From: Siderastrea siderea
Lineage: Eukaryota > Cnidaria > Anthozoa > Scleractinia > Rhizangiidae
Assembly: GCA_964030785.1 (NCBI GenBank)
Contig: OZ034968.1
Coordinates: 37,579,186 to 37,643,185, forward strand
DNA length: 64,000 bases
Direction: 5' to 3'
Part shown: piece by piece, positions 12,397-23,600 of the stretch
Layout: each line of letters starts with the position of its first letter
Position numbering within the stretch: position 1 is the first letter of the stretch
Program-made: the position numbers and the translations under genes
The notes under the pieces: model-generated
What the model was told of the DNA's origin: nothing
Database searches by the model: none
The model's input: only the letters and a program-made list of their open reading frames with translations

Positions 12397-12404
12397 GATA
12401 GCTG
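12397..12404. repeat. 8-bp target site duplication, right copy (GATAGCTG)
   Basis: Exact match of 8591-8598, directly outside the inverted terminus. Confidence 0.9.
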
Positions 12405-12650
12405 TAATCGGACAACTACGCTTCGCGCGCGTCAATCAGAAGCACTGAAATGGGTTCTTTTTATAGCTGTTTCTCCACTGCTTGCAAAACTGATAATTAA
12501 AAATGTATCCCCGAAGGGCACGTACATTTTCTAATCTCGCATTTTGTTAGAGATACGATTAATTGGTAACTGGACTTCGTGTCGTACAATTCAGGGATAA
12601 TCGTGCTCGTAATTTCAAATCGTCCTCGCGCTACACGCTCGGCCGATTTA

Positions 12651-12690
<40 letters not shown>

Positions 12691-13100
12691 AGTCCAATTA
12701 CCATTACTAAGCGGCCAACAAACTCAGCAATAGTAATAAAAAACAAAACTCGCAGAGCAACTGAGGTGCCAGGTACAGCGCACAGTGTGGAGCTACCTCG
12801 CGAGTTTTTTTTTTCTTTTTTTTCTGTTTTTTTTTTTTCAAAAAGACTCATTTTTATGCGACTGGCTGAGAAATTAACAAAGGATTAACAGAGAATTAAC
12901 AAAGGATAACAAAGGATAACAAAGGATAACAAACCTCATCAAACTTTGGATAGCCCTTTCCGGTGCCAGACAGTTTGGATTCTAGAATAATTTTTTAATG
13001 CGGTCAGGGTTTACAAGCAAGCAAATCGACAGAGATGTAGTTTAAACGGAGTGGAACTCTGTCGCGTGAGCTCGAGTCAGTTAGGTGTGTCTGCTTGAGG
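12405..13100. other. Spacer with short tandem 'aacaaaggata' units
   Basis: Around 12877-12932 are several imperfect 10-11 bp units (aacaaaggat). No gene. A signal-peptide exon for the downstream lectin would be expected here or further upstream, but I could not identify one. Confidence 0.4.
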
Positions 13101-13275
13101 GAGGTTATTTTAGCTCCTGGGGCTTCAAAAAGTGTCCGCTTAGGGGGGAGGTGCCCGCTTACAGGAGGTTATAAATATAGACTTTTAGTGGAGAAAAAGC
13201 CTGGACCGCAGTTTGGTGTTCGCTTACGGGAGCTGTCCGCTTACCGGAGGTGTCCGTTAGCGGAGGTTCAACAGT
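13101..13275. repeat. Degenerate repeats of 'gtccgcttacgggaggt'
   Basis: Four to five imperfect units in two blocks, about 13131-13172 and 13218-13268, separated by an AT-rich core. They may be the two ends of a small MITE. Non-coding. Confidence 0.5.
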
Positions 13276-13413
13276 AGCTCTAGAACAGGAGGCAGCAATT
13301 ATTAACATCAATCAAAACGGATCAAAACACATTTGGCCGTTACGAAAAAAATCCTATCCGTGAAGGGTGTGTGTTAGAGAAAACCGCTATAACGCATTCC
13401 CTTTCATCGCCAG

Positions 13414-13826
13414 GTGCTCCTTGTCCCAGTGGATGGACCCGGTTTAAAAGCTACTGCTATCTGGTGAGTAGCTCCACGAAGACTTGGCACCAGGCCCAAG
13501 CATACTGCCGTGCATTGAGAGGAGAGCTGGTGAAAATTAACAGCGCAGAAGAAAACGAGTTCGTCCTGGCGCTCGCCAGGAAGGAAGCTTCTTCGAAGAG
13601 CCATGTTTGGATCGGACTTAAGTGGAACTCGGGCAAAAACGCCTTCCTCTGGTGTGACCACTCCGTTCCAGTCTACACAAACTGGGCTCCAGGTGAACCG
13701 AATGGCAAAGCAGCCGAACCATGCAACCACCTGTATACTGGAATCGCAGGCCTAACTGGGTACTGGAATGACATTTCTTGTGGAACTCGCAACGACAGGG
13801 GCTTTGTCTGCAAGAGGCTTCCCTAG
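13414..13826 (+). CDS. C-type lectin domain exon, intact (copy 3)
   Basis: An uninterrupted CTLD exon with a TCGCCAG acceptor, phase 1, about 137 residues to the TAG. Visible in order: the CPSGW opening, the first disulphide region (SYCY), a QAQAYC helix, AELVKIN-like ELVKINSAEE, the WIGL block, EPN (the tripeptide that in classical CTLDs favours mannose-type ligands), WND (Ca site 2) and terminal Cys residues. Both ligand motifs are present, so Ca-dependent sugar binding is plausible. The phase-1 start is typical of secreted modular proteins, so an upstream signal-peptide exon should exist but was not recognised. The P-like element at 8599-12396 lies directly upstream and may separate it from its 5' exon. 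Copies 1 and 2 are decayed relatives. Confidence 0.8.
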
Positions 13827-13934
13827 TTGATAACCTAGCTTCACTCACGACCAAAGCCGAAGGTAATGCGATGGGACGATGGGATTTCTAATTCGTTGCT
13901 ATAAACTGAAACATAGGATCCTTGAAACAAGGAC

Positions 13935-13940
13935 AATAAA
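13935..13940 (+). terminator. Polyadenylation signal AATAAA after CTLD copy 3
   Basis: AATAAA about 110 bases after the stop. The same hexamer in the same surrounding sequence follows copy 2 at 4951-4956. Confidence 0.55.
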
Positions 13941-13954
13941 TTGTGTAAAAACAG

Positions 13955-14102
13955 AATGCCACAAAATGTAGTAATCGACTCAAAGTGTTACAGTAACCCA
14001 AAATGTAATAACGTTTGACGCAAAATGTAATAGTAACTCAAAATGCAATAACTTTTCACATAATAACTTATGTAATAAACTCATTAACCCAAAATGTAAT
14101 AG
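13955..14102. repeat. Degenerate tandem repeat 'cccaaaatgtaata'
   Basis: Six or seven imperfect units of about 20-24 bp, each with a core CAAAATGTAAT. It directly follows the CTLD 3' UTR. Confidence 0.65.
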
Positions 14103-15540
14103 CTCTGGTTTTGTTCCATCTTATTGGCAAAGAACACACATAAACACCGATGCTTGAAAACGACAAAATCCATATGTCAATAAAGTTGTATACGTCACCT
14201 ATCACGTCACTCGATTGAAAACGAATAACTCTCTTCCTTTATAAAAGTCAACCACCGTGGAAACCATGGTTTAAAGGGTTAGAACTGGTTAGAAGCCCTT
14301 CTTTCTCTAGACTCCGCCTCAATATTTCCCTCAACTCCGCCCGCTTCCTTACCCCTCCCCCTTCCCTTGCAGTTAGTCCGCAGGATATACAATGTCAGGA
14401 GAAGAACAGTACAAGGCTGCGCACATAAACAGTCAATAATAACATCTTCTTCTCTCTCACTGTAGGCGTCATAGAAAAAACTTCTGCCAAATCCTTTTTC
14501 CTGTTTCAATTTTCTCATGTCTCCTTCTTCCACTAAAGATTCAAGAACAAACAACACCAACCAAAATTTTTTCATCCAAATTTTAAAAGTTAACAAGATT
14601 ATTTAAGAAATGGTTCAAGATCATTTATGTTTAAAGATCATTTATTTTTAATGAGAAATGAGTACAGGATTTCCAGAACAAAAATGAAGAAACAAAACAA
14701 AAACTACAGAATATCAAATTTTTAAGCTTTTGTAATTTCGATAACAGATTCTGTGTGTTCCATTTTTCTTTTCCTTTCTTTCATGCTGCTGTCCCTCCCG
14801 TTTTGGGTTATAATTTTTCGCAATTTAAATAAATTCGTTCTTTAGTTAAACAACAAATTTCACCTTGTATTTCGCTAGTTCAGCCATCCCAAAGGAGATG
14901 CTCCTATGGCTGTCGGGCATTACAGAATCGTTCAACAGCTCATCCCAAGCTTTATTGCTGCTCTTTTGTTTGCTCATTCGTTTTTTTCTCAATGTATGTA
15001 ATAAAGAAATTTTAATTTTATTTGGCTTGAAAATAATTCGTTTTCCTTTTTCTTTGAGGTTAAATTTTCATTTAAGGGCGTCAGTCGATAATTAATCTTC
15101 TCAGGGAGATGGGCGGTCATCTACCGTGCGCAAAATTTTGTTTGTCATTTTATGAGATGCTGCAGGATTTTTTCACGCAGGGCCAACTGTGCCACTCTCC
15201 TTCAACATGGGACTGTTACATTATAAAAAGCTGAGGTTAACGTACGGCAGTGAAGCTAACAGTGTTTCAACAATGACCTCAACATGCCGCAAACAACAAA
15301 GAGGGCCACATGGCACACAGTTGGCTTCCTTTAAAAAATTTATACATAAAAAAAATACCTCAAAGGTCAAAAAAGGTGAAAGTGCAAATGATCCTGCAAT
15401 GGAAGCAAGTTTACGGTGTCAAATAGAATTTATCTCAGACCTAACCTGTAATTAAAATAGTTGAACAACAAACACGAAAAAAAAATGACTGTCTGTTGCG
15501 ATTTGTGGACTTGCTGCTTTCTAGACACTGTCAAGCCATT
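14103..15540. other. Gene-free stretch
   Basis: No supported gene. A minus-strand frame at 14279-14596 (105 codons) begins with a hydrophobic stretch but has no domain, no paralogue and no convincing splice context, so I do not call it. Confidence 0.35.
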
Positions 15541-15544
15541 GTCG

Positions 15545-16369
15545 AGCTCAGTGCAACGCTACGCGAAAATGAATGCTTTTTTGGTTAGTCTTGTCTTAAT
15601 AACAGTTGCCTGTAATGTTCAAGTACTAGCCATTTCCTCATTGGATGAAGAAATATATGACACATTCCTTGAGTTGCTGAAAGGAGAATTCAATGTAACA
15701 ACTAGAGCGAGAAGTACAAAGATAAAATCTGCGCTTGTGCGATTCTGGCGGAATAGAGCGTTTATCAGTGAGAGGAGGACAACTGTGTTACGATGGTAAA
15801 CCGATTTCGAAAAAATTCTCATGTATCTAGTGTTATAAAGGAGGCATTTAAAAAACTAAAGGTTACACAACGAGGACGCTTTATCGTCCACTAAAGCATG
15901 TTTGCCAAGGAGTGGGGGAGAAAGATATTAGATGCGTTCTTGTAAAATCTCGACTCCAACAACAGTTAAATGGGCTGTTTAAAAAAAAGACCGTCCTGAA
16001 GCAGATAGGGGCAGGCAATGTACAAATACGCCACCAAGTGGATTTGATAAGCATGGAAAACATGCACACAAAATGGAAAGGAAAGACATTTAAATTCGTG
16101 CCTACTCCGATGGACGTCTTTAGTCGTTATCATTGGCTGATACCGTTGGAGGGAAACATAGCAAGCCTAATCGCAATGACACTGTCTGCAATTTACATAC
16201 AGCTCGATCTACCTAAAGTTATTCAGCATGAACAAGGGGCGGAGTTCGAATGTTACCGTCAATAAACTTTGTAAGAAACTTGGGATCAAGGTGGTAAAGG
16301 GACGCCCATATCACCCACAGACATAGGGCAAAGTTGAAAGGGCGCACCGTTCATTCAGAAAGAAGCTTA
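15545..16369 (+). pseudogene. Retroelement integrase relic, part 1 (KRBA2-like)
   Basis: Plus-strand frames carry an upstream helical region (LLKGEFN..., RFWRNRAF) and then a retroviral-type integrase core: a QVDLI strand with the first Asp, PMDVFSRYHWL, PKVIQHEQGAEF and KVERAHRSF. Such proteins are often labelled KRAB-A-domain protein 2-like. The frame is broken at about 15797 and 15893, TAG replaces Gln in the HPQT block near 16324, and the usual second catalytic Asp (HDQG) is Glu (HEQG). It is therefore non-functional. The coding continuation is at 16698-16726 and 18910, displaced by two insertions. Confidence 0.8.
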
Positions 16370-16697
16370 TTTATTATATAGACAAGAGTGTTTTAGTGGA
16401 AAATAGACCACTCTTAAAGTTCATACGAAACTACGTCCGGGACTCGAGTGGCGTATTTTCCATATCCTCACTAGTGAGGATATCGATGACGTCATATCCC
16501 GCTCTTACACTGTTGTTTGTGCAAAATACTCTCGTCCATTTAATAAAAAGAAAATTACACGGTGGCTTGAAGACACCAATTTTATTTTCTCGTGGTAAAA
16601 AACAATAATTTACTCACTCGCTGCGCTCGTTCGTAAAATATTGTTTTTACTGCTCGAAAATAAAATTCATATCTTCGCACCGCCGTGTTTTATCCTC
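16370..16697. mobile_element. TA-target MITE, copy A (about 330 bp)
   Basis: It interrupts the integrase frame between its RKKL and MYDLL blocks. Removing 16370-16697 and one TA restores continuity across the breakpoint, so TA is the target duplication. The inner part is palindromic, with arms around 'aattttattttc' and 'gaaaataaaattcatatct'. The same sequence recurs at about 26790-27024 inside ALDH16A1. It resembles Tc1/mariner-type MITEs by target site. Confidence 0.75.
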
Positions 16698-16778
16698 TAT
16701 GTATGACCTGTTAACAATGCAAAACGTGGTGAGGGCAAAAGGCGGCATGAGTTTGCGGAATGGCATGTGGCATGAGTT

Positions 16779-16862
16779 GCATCCTCGGAGATCCAGGTTT
16801 TCTTCGCCCACTTTTTTGACTTTCCCTTGCCCCACTATCTGCCCCTGGATCTCCGAGGATGC
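16779..16862. mobile_element. Small palindromic MITE (TCCTCGGAGATCC ends)
   Basis: The left end GCATCCTCGGAGATCCAGG is matched inverted at the right end. It interrupts an inner repeat of the 2.2-kb transposon. A relative is at 55407-55588. Confidence 0.75.
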
Positions 16863-17562
16863 ATGAGTTGCGGAATGGCATAATTATGCGAAATGTAATA
16901 CTGTGGAATGACTCAAAGTAATAAATTAAACTGAAACGCGCGCCCTTTTTTCCCGCTAACTTGCAAGAGCTGCCTTTGTGATGCTGCGGGCTCGACTACC
17001 ATAAAACCCAAGCGTGCCGACAAGTCTTCGTCTTAACACTGTTTCCCATAGCTAGTTGCGTGCTTTTTCGTTTACGGAACGCAAATTATCCTTTCCTTCG
17101 TTCTTTACCGATTCTACGAAAAGAATTCGGCAAGTTCTCCAAAGCCACGGCAGTTTTACATCCATGCCTACTAATTAAACAATTAAGCTAACGCCGAGTG
17201 ATCTGTTCAGATTTTTAGCCGAAAATTTCTGAATTTAGGCCGCCGAAAATTTTAGGAAACAGAATCCTATATCCTCCAAATTTCCGATCAGCTGCAGATT
17301 GCCCTCCGAAAATGCTAGCTGACATTATTTTGCACTCTAATCATATTTGCCCCTCCGAAAACAATAGGAACTATTAAATAAGTCCTCCTGTTACGAAAGT
17401 TCGACGCAATGTTTCGCCGCAGAAATCTCTAGGTTTCACTGCAATTAAATCCGAAAATCTCAGGCGATTTTAGGCCTTCCGAACAGATAGTCCCCGAAAC
17501 GAACCGTTGGGTGCCCCTGATTAAGGGCGGTGAATCCTAATACAAATGTATTTTTGCAAAGG

Positions 17563-17818
17563 TTATGACTATGGGGAAAAAGAAGATCTTAGCAAGGGTT
17601 ATTGGAATCCAAAAGGAAAAATGTGGGTAACCACGCATTTTTCAGAGATAATTGAGCAAGCATAATTCCAAAATAGCGTTAAAATACAAAGAATGTACTG
17701 TAATTTCTTTCCAATTTTAAGCTCAATTATCTAGGAAAAATGCGTGGTTACCCTCAATCTTCTTTTTGGATTCTGATGGCCCTTGCTAAGTTCTGCTTTT
17801 TCCACATAGTCATAAATC
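17563..17818. mobile_element. Palindromic MITE with about 115-bp arms
   Basis: The arms share 'tatgactatg', 'cttagcaagg', 'gaatccaaaa', 'gtaaccacgcattttt' and 'ataattgagc' in inverted order around a short centre. It has no coding capacity and is nested in the 2.2-kb transposon. Confidence 0.75.
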
Positions 17819-18909
17819 GCGGAAAAATATTGTTGTATTAGTGGGCAAATTCCTTAAGAAATCCGAATATCCCAAGATGCGCAGAACGTATGCGTAGTGA
17901 CAAAGGGAGGCACCGTCCTGAAAGGCGGTTTAAATATTCGTGGAAGGTCGAGGGGGTCTAGTCCAAGTATTAAAATAGCGACTGCAAAGCATCCGACCGT
18001 ACATCGTACAGCCGAAAATATAAATGCCTCAGAAACACCTTGGTCCACTTCGTGATTTGAAAAATGTTTCGAGTATTCTTTGACAGCGTTAATCCTCTTT
18101 GGGAACTCGGAAACGTAGGCAGTTCGTCTTAGCTTTATCCTTTTGCGTTCAACGATCGCCGATCGCCGGATGAAGTATAAAAGTACAGGCTGCGTACTAA
18201 AAAGATTTGGAACACATTTGAATGTATTTACTCGGCATATTTGTTTATATCGTTTGAGGTCTGTCAAGTCTCGCTTTGATTTATCTAGTTTTCATTCCAT
18301 CCGGAATATACGCCATTATGATTTCACAGTGCTTCTCTACAAAAAGCAAGACGTGGGTTGAGTAGCATTCGGTAGAGTCGTACCCCGGCTGCCGGGCACG
18401 GTTCCAAAAATAAGCTAAATGCCCGCCGCCCTGGTTTCGGAGAAAAATCCTGGTTTGAGAAAGAATAAAACCTAATATTTAATACGAGCATCTTATTTTG
18501 TACAGAGCCGCAAGTGATTCGAAACTATCCTGGTTTAGTAGCATATTTTACCAGGTGACAACTACACAGTTTCCGTGACATGTCACTATGGTGACGTGAC
18601 AGGTCGTGAACAAAGCTACTGAAGCGATTGTAGTCATTGTACTGATTGTAGTCATTGTAGGGTATGCACAAGCTCGAAAAATTCGTCAACTACAGAACTG
18701 GAATGCTTTCCGGATCGCTTTGCGGTTCTAAACAAATATCGAACGTTTTCAGGACGTTTGAATAAGCCCTTCTTTGAAATTCTTCGATAATTTCAGAAAA
18801 AGGCGTAATTTGTTGTCATTCCGCATAAATTACATTCCTCAGTCATAATTATGCCATTCCGCAACTCATGCCAAACTCATGCCGCCTTTTACCCTCACCG
18901 TGCAAAACG

Positions 18910-19165
18910 GGGGTGTGGACTGGTGAAGTCTCTACCTAAGTACGCAAAAGCGCTCAACGAGGAGCCGAGCGAGGAACTCTCGTGGAAATCTGCATTTGAG
19001 GTATATTGTGGTCGTAAGGTTAACCACGTTGATCGGCTTTCCAAACTCCATGTTGCACACGAGTGGGATCAAACTGGAAAGGTGTACGGGAGAATGGTAT
19101 CGCCAAAACCTAGTGACTATACACGTCACACCGAAGATCTTAAAAAATACCGGGGACGGCAGGAG
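18910..19165 (+). pseudogene. Retroelement integrase relic, part 2
   Basis: Continuation of the frame interrupted at 16369: a VKSLPKYAKALNEEP block, then EELSWKSAFEVYCGRK, the C-terminal region of KRBA2-type integrases. The frame breaks near 18921 against the upstream GGVDW block. It ends in a C homopolymer and CA microsatellite at 19167-19220. Confidence 0.75.
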
Positions 19166-19166
<1 letters not shown>

Positions 19167-19200
<34 letters not shown>

Positions 19201-19220
19201 ACACACACACATACACACAC
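19167..19220. repeat. Poly-C tract followed by (CA)n microsatellite
   Basis: About 34 consecutive C followed by a short CA/TA-rich microsatellite. Length is likely unreliable in the assembly. Confidence 0.9.
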
Positions 19221-19394
19221 TTTTTACGAGGATATAGGATGACATTTTATGTTTTAGTATGAGGTACGTATGAAGAAATAAAGAAGTCCGATTCACTGAG
19301 ATGAGGTTGGATTACCTGTGGTGTGAGCTGGAGACTGGCACGAGGGAATCGCACAGGGCATGCGTCTGTGTTCAGTGGTATTGTTTTACAACGT

Positions 19395-19857
19395 TTTCGC
19401 TCAACGAAGATAAGAGGAGCCGTCGCCAGAAATACTACTGAAAACGATAGACAGTTATTTTCGTGTCGAATCTCGAACCAAGGTCTAGCTATCAATTATG
19501 ATCCACTCAGGGATGGTAATTGTCAGTTCTCGGCACTTTGCCATCAACTGACTCAATTAGGCATACATATTTAGATCTGCTAAAACTTTAAGGGAAGCCA
19601 TTGTAGTGTATTTGCGGACGCACCCTGATGGTACTGATGGATTCCCACTTCAACTGTCTGTCGGCTTACCCTGGGATGAATACGTCAAATCAATGGCTTG
19701 TGATGGGACGGACCTATGGGGATCACTTGACGTTACAAGCCGCTGCAAACTTATTACAAGTTTGGATAGTCGTGTACTCAACTCAACACTGGCCCTTCAG
19801 CAACTCAGATACTACGACTACTTTTTCGTGGGCTGAAAGAAAACAACCCTTTAGACC
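19395..19857 (+). pseudogene. OTU-domain (deubiquitinase-like) relic of the retroelement
   Basis: The OTU signature DGNC (Cys codon at 19521-19523) is followed by FSALCHQLTQLG, then in shifted frames VVYLRTHPDGTDG, GLPWDEYVKSMACDG and LTLQAAANLLQVWIVVYST. All belong to one OTU fold, but at least two frameshifts and a stop (about 19573) break it. In coral-type KRBA2-like retroelements an OTU domain follows the integrase, which matches this order. The C-terminal His region is missing because a MITE begins at about 19858. Confidence 0.75.
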
Positions 19858-20045
19858 CTGATATCAGCTTGAATATTCTCCACACTATTCTCCACACATT
19901 TCCTATGGTACTCATGAGGAGAATTTGTTTAACAATCAATACCTGTTTCTCCTCGATGATCATTTCCTTTATTCTCACGACCATTGTGTTTGATTAAGCA
20001 GTGTTATTTTAAAGATGCTGCTCGCTGCTAGGGGTTAAAGGGTTA
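19858..20045. mobile_element. MITE of the 'taaccctttaagcccc' family, copy 1
   Basis: A roughly 190-bp element with shared internal blocks (gatgatcatttcctttattctc, gttaaagggttaa) also found at 20386, 23248, 24186, 29662 and 56221. It truncates the OTU relic. Confidence 0.65.
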
Positions 20046-20385
20046 ACTCAATTTTCTTATCAAAAAACCCGAAAATCCTACCACATTTTTGTCGCAATTC
20101 CGTGGTCGTATGAAATTTCACTGTACAAGAAGCTGTCACTTTGTTACCTAGTACCTTTGTTGACCTGTAAAACGAACCATCCCAGAAAATCAGTTTTTAC
20201 AGAAAATAACACATTACCCTCCACATGACTAATAAAGATGTGGCGGAGATACTGATGAAAACAATTACTGAAAAAGCCAAAGTTCTTACATTCAAGAGGT
20301 TTTCAGCCCACTTCCGCATGCTTGCGACAACAATCACTTTAAGCAGATGAGAAAAATGAAAACTGAGTCCCCCGTATTTTTAACC

Positions 20386-20582
20386 CTTTAAACCGCAGCA
20401 TCATTATGCAAATTCTCCTCACTAGTCTCCATGCACTTCATTGAGTACTTATTGGGAGAACTTGTTTAAACATCAAGACACTTCATCTTTGGTGATCATT
20501 TCCTTAATTCTCATAACATGTGTTATAATGGACTGATATGACGAGAAGATATTTGACGCTGATCGCAATTGGGGCTTAAAGA
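20386..20582. mobile_element. MITE of the 'taaccctttaagcccc' family, copy 2
   Basis: Same family as 19858-20045. It lies about 90 bp downstream of the ALDH16A1 stop codon, so it may be transcribed as part of that gene's 3' UTR. Confidence 0.65.
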
Positions 20583-20672
20583 GCCTAGTGGATACTTGAC
20601 GGTTTGGCCATTTCTCGGCTATTGGTGCGACTCCCCATTTTGCAACATTTGATAGAGTAAATGATAAGCGCC

Positions 20673-23600
20673 CTAATTAGCAAAGATGTCTCCCATTGGC
20701 AGCCACACGTTCTTGCACTCGGTCGAATGAAACAAAAACTCCTCGCCCTGCCCCTGTGCGTTGTCGAACCAGTCTCGGCTCTGACCATAGTTCACAAAGG
20801 TGCGTTTGACGTTCACCGCTGAGGACCACTCCACGAATTTGCTGCCCTCTGCGGAGCCGAAATACCACACAGCCTGCACATCCTGGTGCTCCGACAGGTA
20901 TTTGGTTAAGTGATCTCGGTCTCCGGTTACTATGTTCACGACTCCGCCTGGCAAATCAGATGTATCAAATATCTAAAAGACAGATGAAGGATAAAAACTA
21001 AGTTAAAACTACTCCAAACAAATTTCGTTCACGCACGATCAGGAAAAGTACAAGTGCATTAACTCTAGTTTCCGTAGCATGCAGCAACCAGGAGTATATC
21101 GTAGCCTCCCCGGAGTATTGTAATGACTTAACTGTTCTAATAGCTATACAACGCAAAACATGAAATATCCATAAAAACAAAATAACTCTACCGTTACAAT
21201 AATTTTTTGCCCTAAATTTTCTCTACTTTGTCAGGTCAAAAAAACCCAAAAAAGCCAGCCTTGTCAAATTCCATTCTCTTTTGCTTATTAGTAGATATTT
21301 ACCGTGTTCGTTTGCAAATACAAGATACTGATTGGCTGAATCATGGTCTTTTGTTCGCTGATAGATAACGATTGAGCGCGCTACGGCCTTGGAGAGTCCA
21401 CAAAAGGAAGCTAATGACATATTGCTGTTTTCCGCTTAAAACCTTTGGCATGTCTACTGAAACAATTAGACAACGAGAGCAAAGTTTCTATGAGTCGAGA
21501 CTTACCCGAGTTGACTATTACCCGTAGAAAACGAGGACGAGTAGACCCATTAGTAAATAGACAACAATTATCGAGCTAAGCAGATTTTCGCATGTGCACT
21601 ACACCACGGCGCATGTGTGCGTGCATACTAATACCCATTTCCCAGTTGCCTTTAGCCTCTGTTTCAAAGCGAGGTCAAGTGAAAACCCTTTCATACGAAA
21701 ATGAGTTCATTCACTTGACAAATGAAACTTATTTTCAAGCAAAGCTTTTGCACTTGACCTCGCCTTGAAACATACACAAAGGGCAACTCGGAAAAGGCCT
21801 ATTGCGGACGCATAGCAGCACACTATCTGACACAGTGGGTAGAAGTCACGCAGTAACTATCTAGATCAGTACCTGGTACATGTCGACAGCAACCATAGGA
21901 TGCTTCTGACTTGGGACAATCACTACAGTGTTTCCTCGGATAACAGCAGGAGCCAGTAGAGACACAAATGCCAGTAAGGGGCACGTGTCAGGACACGCGA
22001 TGCCTATAACTCCTACAGGCTCATGAATCTTTACCGTGGCACCATAGAATGGAGTTTCCTTAGAGGAGGGGGGAGGTTGAGAAAACAAGATGAGTCATCC
22101 GTTAGCTTGGAGTATTAATTTGGCATCAACCAGCCATGGAACGGTGGCTAGCAGCTGACCGCTAACCCTAACCTTAAAGGTGCTGTTACAAGAAGGTTCA
22201 AAGAAAAAACTTCGACCTTTGGGATATTAATTCAAGAACTCTACGACTGTGCTATATGAGTCCTTCTGGGCTGGGACACTCAATGTGGATGTATGCATGA
22301 AAGAACTCAATCAACTTCTGTTATCGTTAAGGAAATACTTAGCTTTATTAAAATTATTAATCTTGGTAATTGGTTTACTGCACACACGTTATCACCGATG
22401 ATAAAACACGGATTAATTTTCGCGCACGCTCATTGGACAAAACACATCACGTGGTACAAACTCGGAAGGTGGGTACAGGCGATTGTAAATCAGCGCGTTT
22501 CAATCACCTCATGTACAACGCATCCTGCTAGCATACATGTAATTGTCACTGTCTCAGCCCCAGAGTGGATTCCTTGATCATAGTTAACTGACCTAAACGG
22601 CCTTAAAAGGAAAGCTCTTCATCTTGATGTTTTTTCTTTCAAAGTTTTCACTGGTCAACATAATCATTTGTTGGTCTGCTTCCAAACTTACCTGTACAGT
22701 TCCTCCAAATTTATCTGCATAAGCACCCCAGTAAAACAACCTCTGAATTGCGGTGTCCACCTCCTTCTCAGCCTCCTCCAAAGAACACCCCGTCATGTCG
22801 CAGAGCCGCTGGCTAAACTCGTTGTGTCTCAGCTCCAAGTTCTCAGCCATGTAGTAAACAATTTGGGCCCTGTTGTGAGCAGCTCTTTTACCCCAGCTAG
22901 AGAAACAAGGTCGTAAAACTTACATTAAAAATCTTACAGTACACCTCCGTTATTTAGAATAACGCGCTATCTCAAGCCCCGCCCCCCTCCCTTGGATAGT
23001 GTGGCCTACGACTTTTGTAATGACTATCTCAAGTTCTTCCTTTCCTGAACAATTTTCTCTTTCCTTTGTGAGTTCAAAACAGCTGGTGTTTCAAGGTTAG
23101 ATTTTTAAAACCTAGCAGTCTTTGGAGGCCCCACATACAACAACCTTTTTTCAAAAAACCTAAAATATAATTAAAAATCCCGGCTGGGTGGAGGCTGACC
23201 AGTTGGTTATTTACATAGTAAGGAGGATTTGAATTCAGCATTTAACCTTTAAAACCCCAATATCAACACACATGTTCTCCTTACTGTTCTCCATACATTT
23301 CTTACGGTGCTGGTTGGGAGAATTGGCCTTAAAATATCTAAACATTTTATCTTTGATGATCATTTCCTTTATTCTCATAACCAATGTGTAATGATATTGT
23401 AAGGAGAAATTAGATACTTGTCACTACTGGAGCTTGTTGGTTGTTTATCACCTCACATCCCGCGCACGTTAGGGGAATAATTGTTATTGAAAGCAGGCGT
23501 GAAAGGTTCAGATCCCTAGCCAAAACGTTTTCTATAAGCAGGGATACAAACAGTTTTTTATCGTAAAAGGACGAATTTCTGGTTAAGAATTTGGTCTGAC

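Larger units (their letters stand above)
16727..18900. mobile_element. 2.2-kb transposon with 9-bp target duplication (Mutator-like?)
   Basis: TGCAAAACG occurs at 16718-16726 and again at 18901-18909. Between them the ends are inverted repeats beginning YGGTGAGGGYAAAAGGCGG and continuing through 'catgagttt' and 'gcggaatggcat' for some 40-60 bp. A 9-bp duplication is characteristic of Mutator-like elements. No transposase was recognised; a 137-codon minus frame at 17854-18267 matches nothing I know. Two smaller MITEs are nested inside (16779-16862, 17563-17818). It sits in the integrase relic. Confidence 0.8.

Noticed and set aside
13095..13277. Plus-strand frame as the signal-peptide exon of the lectin
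   Set aside because: It is built from 'gtccgcttacgg' repeats and has no hydrophobic core or suitable donor in phase 1.
14279..14596. Minus-strand 105-codon frame as a small gene
   Set aside because: The ends are low-complexity (Arg/Gly/Glu-rich), there is no family match, and there is no supporting exon context.
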